Source: Microglena sp. YARC
Lineage: Eukaryota; Chlorophyta; Chlorophyceae; Chlamydomonadales; Chlamydomonadaceae
DNA length: 64,000 bases
Assembly: GCA_022414725.1 (NCBI GenBank)
Contig: CM039464.1
Coordinates: 53,796,268-53,860,267, forward strand
Reading direction: 5' to 3'
Translations under genes and position numbers: made by a program
Notes under the pieces: model-generated
What the model saw: the letters and a program-made list of their open reading frames with translations, nothing else
What the model was told of the DNA's origin: nothing
Database searches by the model: none
In this document: positions 38,214 to 45,330 of the stretch, in pieces
Numbering within the stretch: position 1 is the stretch's first letter
Layout: the number at the start of each line of letters is the position of its first letter

Positions 38214-38246
38214 TATACTGTAACATTATTGACCGGTCTGTGTGTA

Positions 38247-38690
38247 ACGACCTCCAACGACACCGTCGTGAAGGTGAGGGAAGCCCTTCAGGGGTACGCG
38301 AGGGAGAACCCAGACGAAGTCGAGGAGGGGTCGGTGAGGACGGGGTGGACATGCGTGGAGGGAGGAATCGCCAAGGTCATGTCCGTGCACTGGTCCTACA
38401 CATTCGTGGTGCACGACGTGAACCGGTTTAATAGGGCGCGCACGGCTGTCTCGGATTTCGTGGTCGCGTCGCTCGGAATGGACGCTTGCCTGTCGAGTAT
38501 GGGGTACGCGTCGGCGGGGGGAGGAGCATTCAACGATTCCGTGGCCGTCAAAAAGTACATGGCGCATTCGATGTTCGAAGTGAATTCGTGATCAAGTCTC
38601 TCTGGCACACGGACAAGCATTACGGAGGTACAAAGAGCGGGCGTTTTCCTACAGAATCGAAAACATATATCGTCTCCGTTGAATTTTAGT
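38247..38690 (+). pseudogene. Viral-type gene fragment between two transposons
   Basis: An open frame runs from the C1 end into VVKVREALQGYARENPDE, then VMSVHWSYTFVVHDVNRF and AFNDSVAVKKYMAHSM. It stops at 38591, after which another frame continues with IKSLWHTDKHYGGTKSGRF to 38689. One indel would join them. Both gene ends are lost to the flanking elements. It is globular and not recognised; codon use is like the neighbouring viral genes. Confidence 0.45.
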
Positions 38691-38731
38691 TACACTCAGA
38701 CCGGTCAATAATGTTACAGTATATTGAATCA

Positions 38732-38967
38732 ATTCCTCCCTACTCACCTTGGTTCAATCCAATAGAAGGGGTAGTCTGTTCTTCTGCATCCGATGTTGTG
38801 CCAGTCTGTGGCGTATAAGTTATTCTTTGCGGGTTCTAGATATGTTCTCCATCGTCAAACGCGATTTCTATAAAAGCCAAGATGTGTATAAGGCTTTGAG
38901 TTCTGTTAAAGAGAAACACGTAGAGGCTTTTTTTCGAAAGTCATTGAATACAATTTCTGGACCTTGA
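38732..38967 (+). pseudogene. Family C transposase C-terminal remnant
   Basis: It retains PPYSPWFNPIEG (third catalytic residue) and, after an inserted 68-base stretch, MFSIVKRDFYKSQDVYKAL to the original stop. The first two catalytic residues are gone. Confidence 0.8.
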
Positions 38968-38996
38968 TACAAGGAAATAGCGACATTGGCTACTAA

Positions 38997-41058
38997 ATGG
39001 AGACGATAGTCAATAAAGAGCCTCCGGACAAGCGTACGCGACCGGACCGGGCGGCCAAAATTAAGGACAGGAAAAACGGCGAGGAGTACGTGGTAAAGTG
39101 TACACTGAGTCGGATCATAGCGGATAAGGACAACAAGGACGTTATCATCAAGGTGATTAAGGAGCGGGTCGACAGCGTATCCAAGAGGACTTATCTTGCC
39201 GGTGTTGCGGTGAACCGGATATTAAAAGAAGTCTTCGAAGGGGTACCAGATGCGCAACTGCACACTGTAAGTGTCCCTAGCGTCGACCAGAACTTCATTC
39301 GGCAGCTTATGGTGGGGTCGAGACAGGCGCACATGGAGACGAGGGACGCCACAGTCGAAAGGTTCTTTCACAACAACTATTGGTTTAGGGAGAAGGTTGA
39401 GGGGCGCGAGGTAATTGTGAAAAAGAAGAAACAATACGTGGGTGCCATCGCTCGCTACGATGGCGATCGAAACCTGTACAGCCACGCGTCGAAGAAGTAC
39501 CTGACCAACTTCAATAACCACTACAGAGTCCATCTCTCCACATGGATCAAGAAGTTCGTTTACTCGAAGGAAAACAGGATCTTGGCCAAAGAGTTCAAAG
39601 ATGAGCACGGCATTGACGAGACCGTATTCCACCGATACCTCCTCTACGATATCCACTCTTGGGGAGTAAAGGAAGACCTCATAGCGATACATTCGCTCCT
39701 ACCGGAGCGAACAAAAGATGTTGCTTAAGATTCAGCACTCGATCCTCGGACGGGACGAGATCAACCGACAGTGGCTCAAGAGCGTTTCCAACAGCGCCAA
39801 GATGATCCGGTACAACGTCTTTATCAATCGATACCTCGAGGCCACAGAGGACGAGGGCTACGCCAAGCTGGTCAACATCGCTCCCATCCCAACAGTCAAG
39901 CACGCCTTCATCACGATAGACACCGACGGCCTACTGGGCGTCCTCAAGGACGTGGGTCTCATCGAGAGTCTCGAAAAGACGCTGACGAACAAGGAGCACT
40001 GGGAGTCGGTCTTCGATGTGGAAAACATCCGTTCTACTGGGAAAAGTGTGTTTACATGCACCATAGACACTGACGGCGTAATGGCTTGTACCCACTTTCT
40101 TAGGGCCGAGAAGAAAAAGATTTCAATCAAGGACGACGGAACGGCGAATAAGAAGCAGACCAAGATTCTCCGCGAGTTTTCCGAGTCCGACCCCAATGTG
40201 GTGGTCGTTGCAAACGACCCTGGCCGCTGCAACATTGCCTTTTTGACTTGGAAGAAAAATAAGGTCGAAGAAAAAAGATAAGGGGGGTAGGAAGAGGAAG
40301 AGGCACTGCGAGTTCGGGAGCAAGAGACTCACGCGGGAGCGGTACTACGTTGAGAGCGGGGTCTTCAAATCTAGAGGGCCGACCAAGAAGTGGTTGTCTA
40401 ACATCTAGGACTGCCTTGACGACCTGAAGGACAACAGTCCCAAGCGCACATCTCTAGTGTCGTTTGACGCTTACGTGACTGTAATGGTCAACCATTGGGA
40501 TTCTCGATGGGGGGAGATGTCCAAGTCGCGGTGGGGCGCGCAGCGCCTGCGGCTCTACGGTGGCAAGAAACGTGTCTTAGCACGCTTCTTCAACAAGGTC
40601 CAGGCGGATGTCGGTGAGAGGAAAACAATTGTCGTCGCATACGGTTCTGCTAAGTTTGCCCCTGGTGGCAAGGGTGAACTTTCTGTCCCTACAACGAGCG
40701 CGTTCAATGCGTTTAGCGACCGTTTCAAGGGGCGAGTTGCCGTCATTGACGAATTCCGTACCACAAAGATCTGGCACAAGGACAGCACCACCGTCCTCCA
40801 GAGTGTGCAGTCCGAAAAAGAAGGCGCACGGTTCGAGGCTTGCTATGGTGCAGTTCCACCATGGAGAACAGCAAGTTGTTTGTAAACCGTGACCTAAATG
40901 CAGCCATTAACATCCACAATTGCTTTACAATGTACCCAATCCGCCCCGGAATTCTTGCGAGGCCAAAGAAATATTGCAAACTGGAAGTTGTGGTAGGACG
41001 CAAAATTGATTACAAGCTGACAGGTTCTTTACAGAACGCAGTGTCGAGCGAAGTGTAG
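38997..41058 (+). pseudogene. Fanzor, family C copy C2, nearly full length
   Basis: ATG at 38997. The frame is open for 243 codons and then shifts in an A run at 39713. It continues to 40281, shifts in another A run, meets a TAG at 40407-40409 and shifts once more near 40826. RuvC motifs are present: D at 40216 (ANDPGRCN), E at 40751 (VIDEFRTTK) and D at 40891 (NRDLNAAINI). Three of the four lesions are one-base homopolymer changes and could be sequencing errors; the TAG is a C-to-T change relative to copy C3. Confidence 0.8.
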
Positions 41059-41130
41059 AAGATAAACACATACAAGAGGATTTTGGGGGACTCGGGATAT
41101 TATGTAACATAATTCCCTTGTCCGAGTGTA
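41059..41130 (+). ncRNA. Candidate fRNA hairpin at family C 3' end
   Basis: Between the Fanzor stop and the terminal TA lies a strong inverted repeat. ACTCGG (41090-41095) pairs with CCGAGT, and inside it ATTATG pairs with CAUAAU around a TAA loop. The same sequence closes copy C3 (63640-63687). The position fits a Fanzor guide-RNA scaffold, but it could equally be a transposase-binding palindrome or terminator. Confidence 0.3.
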
Positions 41131-41204
41131 CGGGTAAGGACATGACCACTTTATCATCGATCGACTCCTTCGCTCAACGGGACTGCTGGATCCTCGTCTG
41201 TGCA

Positions 41205-41318
41205 CGGTAACATCCGGAACGACTCGCTAGCTTGAGATATCAGCACCGAGGAATCACAAATCCGCTCCAGACAATGTTTCGCAACCAGTCAAAATCGGCC
41301 GGAATGCAGGAACGCCCA
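41205..41318 (-). mobile_element. Family M MITE, truncated copy
   Basis: Matches about 110 bases of the M elements at 43727-43904 (inverted) and 63012-63173. It contains CTCGCTAGCTTGAGATATCA and CAAATCCGCTCC and ends CAGGAACGCCCATT. The other terminus is missing. Confidence 0.75.
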
Positions 41319-41458
41319 TTGTACCTCAGGTACATCCAAGTACATCCAAGTACATCGAGTACCGCTTGCGCATCGAGTACGAGTAATGTGATTTGTTTGT
41401 TTTATTGTTACATTTACGATAGGTCTCCTATATTGTCTGTCGTCGGAATCGATCTCTG
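41319..41458. other. Intergenic with short direct repeats
   Basis: Contains three near-copies of GTACATC(C/G)AAGTACATC at 41335-41365, then AT-rich sequence before the RING gene. Nothing else seen. Confidence 0.3.
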
Positions 41459-42059
41459 ATGGGAGATGTCATCTATATATCGTCGTCGTCAGAGGACGAA
41501 GGTACATGCAATTGTTTGCTTTCAATATAATGTACAACTGCGATGTCGTTTTACATTTCCATCTGACACGGGTTTTCATTTTATTCCTGTGACTACAGAT
41601 GAAGAGGAGGCTCCCAGTATTCCCATTGAGAATGAGGTCGAGGTGGTTGAGATCGAGCGCCCTTTGTGGGAGTGTCCTTGCTGCCTAAACAATCATGTTG
41701 CAGCGCTCGCCCTTCCCTACGATCACCTCGTGTGCGGAGACTGCTTTCCAAGACTGAATTCGTGCCCTCTTTGCCGCGACTCCATAGCTGGCCCTAGTAG
41801 TGTTAGTGTTGTGCCTCTGACTGTGCGACGTGCCAAACGTGGGCAGAGAGCATTGGAAGTGGACTTGACGCATGATGACGAAGATGAGGGTGCCGCGGGT
41901 GCTAAATGGTGTTGCCCTCAATGCGCAAATCTGCGCACGAAGGGGTCTTCATGCAAGGAATGCAAAGCTGCAAGATGCAAAGACTGTTGGAAAAGAAGCC
42001 AATACAAGTGTGTGTTCTGTACAATCGGCACCCCTTTGCGACTGCCGCTACATTTGTGA
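41459..42059 (+). CDS. RING-type zinc finger protein with an intron-like insertion
   Basis: ATG at 41459 begins MGDVIYISSSSEDE. A 97-base insertion (41502-41598) follows, then EEEAPSIPIENEVEVVEIE and a RING-like domain: CPCC, DHLVCGDC, CPLCR. The third zinc ligand of a C3HC4 RING is replaced (PYDH for the usual PCGH), so zinc binding or ligase activity may be impaired. A second cysteine cluster (CCPQCANL, CKECKAARCKDC, CVFC) forms a C-terminal zinc module. RING proteins are usually ubiquitin ligases, and many giant viruses have them. A start at 41466 in another frame would read through the insertion, but loses the acidic N-terminus. Confidence 0.6.
41502..41598. mobile_element. Transposon-derived, intron-like insertion in the RING gene
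   Basis: 97 bases bounded by GT and AG. The right half is the inverted, degraded left end of family A (CATTTCCATCTGACACGGG, TTTCATTTTATTCC, GACTA). Removing it as a GT-AG intron leaves the RING reading frame open, and so does precise excision at a TA. Whether it is spliced cannot be told from sequence. Confidence 0.5.
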
Positions 42060-42216
42060 TTTGATCTGATGAAAATGGACACCTTGGGATTTTGACAGTT
42101 GACCATCAATCTTTGTAACCGATCAAACCCATTCAGAAGTGTCTTCGCTCATGCTGTCTCACATTGTGCGCGTTAAAGCGTTAACATTGTTGGTATATCA
42201 TGATTGATACAACGGC
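42060..42216. other. Intergenic region with a repeat of the 27.9-kb flank
   Basis: Bases 42072-42128 are, in inverted orientation, similar to 27895-27960 (GATCGGTTACAAA ... GGTGTCC). This suggests a shared mobile or duplicated segment next to family E ends. Confidence 0.4.
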
Positions 42217-42498
42217 ATGCACGGGCTAGAAAAAATGAATCTAACTGGCAACTTGAATGCGAATAGGATCAAGCTTGGGGATAAGTGGACTTTAAGCGGC
42301 GTGGGTGACAAGCATGGCAATGACGACTGGTTGCGACTATTCAATAAAGATGGGACTGGGTACTACGGGGGGCTGGCTGCCGGGCGATTGTGGTCTGGAG
42401 GGGCTACGCACCTCAACGGGCCCACGTCCACAAGAGACATCAACGCCAACGGAAATGTGAATGTAACAGGCAAATTGAATGCGAATACGGACACGTGA
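42217..42498 (+). CDS. Giant-virus fibre-like structural domain protein (short)
   Basis: 93 residues, ATG start. The central KLGDKWTLSGVGDKHGND then DDWLRLFNKDGTGYYGGLAAGRLWSGG is a motif I know from repeated structural proteins of algal and amoebal giant viruses. It is flanked by NLNANRIKL and INANGNVNVTGKLNANT repeats of the type seen in fibre shafts. The gene is shorter than usual and may be a fragment. It probably encodes a virion surface component. Confidence 0.55.
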   Translation: MHGLEKMNLTGNLNANRIKLGDKWTLSGVGDKHGNDDWLRLFNKDGTGYYGGLAAGRLWSGGATHLNGPTSTRDINANGNVNVTGKLNANTDT

Positions 42499-42515
42499 GC
42501 CACATTCGAAAAAGA

Positions 42516-43088
42516 CTATAACCTCTCAATATCCTCTGGCATCTGGTTGAGCAGACGACCCAGTTCATCACATGCGTCACAGGCGTCATTGAACAACGGG
42601 AAAAGCAAGCCCCTCAGGACGGGGCCGGTGGTTCTCGTGGTAGCATCCACAGGGAAGCTGATGTCCCAGTGTCCAGATGTTTTGTTAGACAGTATCAGCA
42701 ATGGAATGTAGTGCTTGGCAAAATTGCGGAGAGTGTTTGCCGTCACGCCCCCTTTGATAATGTACTCAGTTGTGCGCTCCTTTATAACCCGCAGCTCGGC
42801 AAATCTGGGATCCAAGAATGTCCTGTCCTGAGCCCAATACACATCGGCGGCATCAGGAAGTACCTGCATCTTCTTCTCAACGTACACTGCAATTCCATCC
42901 AACAAGGATACAAGCAACGCTGTGCCGGTCTGAAAGTTGTAGCACAGATCGTCGTGACTGCATCCCGGCAGAGCAGCAGCAGATGCAGCCATCAAGTGAG
43001 CCCGGATATGGAGGAGCGCATTGTGAAATGAAAGCATGACACCTGGGTCATTTATCCCAGCCACCGTTTCAAACAAGTCTCCCCCCCC
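42516..43088 (-). CDS. Hypothetical protein or host exon
   Basis: An open stretch of about 190 residues lies on the minus strand, mostly helical (DPGVMLSFHNALLHIRAHL; TGTALLVSLLDGIAVYVEKK; LRNFAKHYIPLLILSNKTSG). It is preceded by a pyrimidine-rich TTTTTTGCAG acceptor at 43089 and lacks an ATG near its start. This looks more like the last exon of a host gene than a viral gene. No family recognised. Confidence 0.4.
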   Translation of the reverse strand, partial: GGGDLFETVAGINDPGVMLSFHNALLHIRAHLMAASAAALPGCSHDDLCYNFQTGTALLVSLLDGIAVYVEKKMQVLPDAADVYWAQDRTFLDPRFAELRVIKERTTEYIIKGGVTANTLRNFAKHYIPLLILSNKTSGHWDISFPVDATTRTTGPVLRGLLFPLFNDACDACDELGRLLNQMPEDIERL

Positions 43089-43151
43089 CTGCAAAAAATA
43101 TGCAAGAGTCAGCATGTTCTGTTTTATTTATTTCATCATTCTCCCTTACAC

Positions 43152-43187
43152 TGTACAGTTGTTCTCAAATAAAGTGGGACACACCGC
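43152..43187 (+). mobile_element. Family E transposon end
   Basis: TA (43154-43155) is followed by CAGTTGTTCTCAAATAAAGT then GGGACACACC, the clearest copy of this terminal sequence. It abuts the truncated end of the packaging ATPase. A possible opposite end (AAGGTGTCCCACTTTC) lies at 43651-43666. Confidence 0.65.
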
Positions 43188-43199
43188 ATGGAAGAAGAG

Positions 43200-43556
43200 G
43201 GGAACTCACTCGCACGTCCACACGAAAACTGAGGAAACGATGTCGATACTGGTCATTGGACCAGCTTTCATCGTACATGCATTGATCAAGTATGAAAAAG
43301 GCGCGAGGGTCGATACCAGGTTGCGTGTGCGACAACTTGACAATCTTCTTCTGGCGCTAGAGGATGTCGTGTTTAAATTCATCATGAATGAACATGGTTG
43401 GAAACATGTTTCCGACATGTTCGGTGGGCGAGATCATGGTCCCTGTAGGCACGTCACGTCGCGGTGGTGGTACAACAAGTCCTTCAACAACACGGATTTC
43501 CCGGTGTCGCTTTTGCCAATCATCACGACGATATTGTTGCTTCCAATCGAAGCCAT
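43200..43556 (-). pseudogene. A32-type DNA packaging ATPase, truncated and broken
   Basis: The minus strand starts at ATG 43556 with NNIVVMIGKSDTGKSVLLKD (Walker A) and LLYHH. A 5-base duplication (GACGTG/ACGTG near 43450) shifts the frame. The next frame gives ISPTE, MFIHDEF, then a TAG (43357-43359), then RQKKIVKL, DPRAFFILDQCMYDESW (Walker B) and ends at the family E element. This order and spacing is that of the FtsK/HerA-type ATPases that package NCLDV genomes, a core gene of these viruses. Roughly the first 120 of about 250 residues remain, and it is not functional. Confidence 0.8.
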
Positions 43557-43726
43557 GTTAAACTTGCGCAACTGAAGATTGGTGGAAGCCTCATGATTGG
43601 CTCCTCCCTAGGAAGCGTTGTACATCGTGGTTGTGTCACTGCTCATGTACGACAAGGTGTCCCACTTTCAAATGTCCCTAGCTGTATGCGCTTGCAACAA
43701 TTGCCTTTATCAGCTTGTGCAGCATA
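43557..43726. other. Intergenic, upstream of the packaging ATPase
   Basis: Apart from a family E-like AAGGTGTCCCACTTTC at 43651-43666, no gene or repeat recognised. Confidence 0.3.
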
Positions 43727-43904
43727 CAATGGGTGTTCCTGCATCCCGGCCGATTTTGACTGGTTGCAAAACATGGTCCGGAGCGGATTTGTGATTCCTC
43801 GGTGCTGATATCTCAAGCTAGCGAGTCTTTCCGGATGCTCTAAATTCTGAGTAGAAATTTAAAAAAATCCGCCGGGAGGAAGGAACGCCCATTACTTTTT
43901 TGTA
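43727..43904 (+). mobile_element. Family M MITE, complete copy
   Basis: About 178 bases with terminal inverted repeats AATGGGTGTTCCTGCATCCC and (inverted right end) AATGGGCGTTCCTTCCTCCC. The interior matches the copies at 41205-41318 and 63012-63173. No coding capacity. The flanking bases do not show a clear duplication here. Confidence 0.8.
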
Positions 43905-43988
43905 GCTCCGAATATTCAGACATTCTTGCCGTCGACCACTTTTTTGTTTGTTTTTGTGGAGCGTTCGGTGTGCGACATGTGAAAAGTA

Positions 43989-44755
43989 ATGAGACATAAT
44001 ATTACGAACACATTTCCCATGGAAATGAAAGACATGCTATCATCGTCATCTTCTCGCTCGGTCTCAGACGTTGTGGTTGCTTGGTACAACGAACCGGGGG
44101 TGGAACGATGGGTATCCGCGCTTGCTTTTGCGTTTTTGGAGCGTCCTGCAAGCGAGCGGTACCGGATATTCGTGTTCCACAAGGGTAGTACTGCCGAAGA
44201 TGCAAAGCAACGTTTGTTCGATGTCTTGGGTACAAAGTGTAGTGATGTCGATGTCTTTTTCGAGCATCTGGATAATGTGGGTCGTGAGGCAGATACGTGG
44301 TTGCATTACACGGTGGCGCGTTTGCGTGCTGGCGACATGCCTGTGAACCGTGTGGCCTTCTTGCAGGGTGATCCTTGGGACCATTTTGGGACGCCGCATG
44401 GCGGCAGGGAGAGGAATCTAGATGTGTTTTCATCAAAGCTTGTGGCATTGCTTGCGCCTACCGCTCATCCGATGGCATCGAACCCTGAGCCATTGTTTTG
44501 CAACCTGATGAGCGAGTCGCGTGTCATGCGGAGAGGGCTCTCGCACCCTCAACGTCTGGACCTTGAGCGCGTTTGGGTTGAGGCCTTCGGATGCGAATGT
44601 AAGGTGGACAGTTATGTGTTTCGCTGCGGGGGGCGCAGTACCTTGTGGACGCCGTGCGCCTTTCTCAAGAAAAGCCATTGTCTTGGTGGACGTCCCTTCA
44701 TCATAAATTGCGTGCTGACGAGATCAATGCTTGGGAGATCGAGCGGTTTTGGTGA
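43989..44755 (+). pseudogene. DUF3431 (glycosyltransferase-like) protein with a late frameshift
   Basis: ATG at 43989. DUF3431 hallmarks: DVVVAWYNEPGVERW near the N-terminus, the DNVGREADTWLHYTVARL helix and VAFLQGDPWDHF. The family is related to glycosyltransferases and is found in fungi, algae and giant viruses; exact activity is unknown. In the run of Gs at 44628-44634 the expected frame changes. After it the frame that ends at TGA 44753-44755 carries the usual C-terminal SWWTSLHHK and NAWEIERFW pattern, whereas the original frame drifts on to 44792. A one-base loss in the G run explains this and may be a sequencing error. Confidence 0.7.
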
Positions 44756-44779
44756 TGGTGTATACAAACAAAATGCATC

Positions 44780-45169
44780 ATGCTTGGAATAAGCATTGTT
44801 TCAAACATGAACGATCACTCCGCTACAGCTGTTCCTCCTCCTCATTACTTGCGTCGTAGCATCAAACGAATACCATTAAAAGATGATGGCGCTGTCGACT
44901 ACGATGAAAAGCTTAAAAAGGAGATTGGATACATCAATTACCATTTCATGCACAAGAAAGAAGTACTTGAACGCAGAATACAACAGTTGGAGCAGGAGAG
45001 GGAAAAGCAAATCAAATTCGCAACCGATCGGAACACTATTGCCCAATTGGAAGGCAACGTTGATTTGGTGCGGGCCGCTGAGAACTATCTTCGTGTTGAA
45101 GCGATCGAGGATGAGTGTTGGGCTTCGAAAGCCATCTTGAAACCGCCTGATCTAAATTCAGTAGAGTAG
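44780..45169 (+). CDS. Hypothetical coiled-coil protein
   Basis: 129 residues from ATG 44780 (or 120 from the ATG at 44807). The centre is a predicted coiled coil of about 45 residues (HKKEVLERRIQQLEQEREKQ). No family recognised. The frame ends where a degraded family M end begins (AAAATTCAAAAAATCCGC). Confidence 0.5.
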   Translation: MLGISIVSNMNDHSATAVPPPHYLRRSIKRIPLKDDGAVDYDEKLKKEIGYINYHFMHKKEVLERRIQQLEQEREKQIKFATDRNTIAQLEGNVDLVRAAENYLRVEAIEDECWASKAILKPPDLNSVE

Positions 45170-45330
45170 AAAATTCAAAAAATCCGCAGTGAGGCTAGAA
45201 CACACATTCTGTACCGCTTGCAGTTACCGCCAGGCAAGTGCAACCAAGGGTTTATAGGGTTTATCCCAACTCATTATTTATTTATACCATCCTGTGCGCT
45301 TGCATGCATGTACACACATGTTCATAGAAC
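45170..45330. repeat. Shared 5' flank of the ankyrin genes, copy 1
   Basis: Begins with a family M-like end, then GTACCGCTTGCAG, GGGTTTATAGGGTTTATCCC and CATCCTGTG, and runs into the ankyrin gene. The same order recurs at 47755-47971 and 49850-50040, so the promoter region has been duplicated with each gene. Copy 2 has extra GCATGCCAGGCAAGTGC repeats. Confidence 0.7.

Larger units (their letters stand above)
35315..38246 (-). mobile_element. Family C IS630-like Fanzor transposon, copy C1 (3'-truncated)
   Basis: On the minus strand it starts at TA (38245-38246) with the terminal sequence CACACAGACCGGTCAATAAT. It encodes a DDE transposase and then a Fanzor, and loses homology to the other copies at about 35315, shortly before their 3' hairpin end. 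It faces copy C2 head to head across a 440-base viral spacer. Confidence 0.85.
38691..41130 (+). mobile_element. Family C Fanzor transposon, copy C2 (transposase mostly deleted)
   Basis: Flanked by TA at 38691-38692 and 41129-41130. The left terminal sequence is CACTCAGACCGGTCAATAAT; the right, inverted, begins CACTCGGACAAGGGAATTAT. Just after the left end the sequence jumps to the last third of the transposase, so about 650 bases of it are missing, while the Fanzor region is kept whole in length. A 68-base unrelated insertion sits near 38771-38839. Confidence 0.85.
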
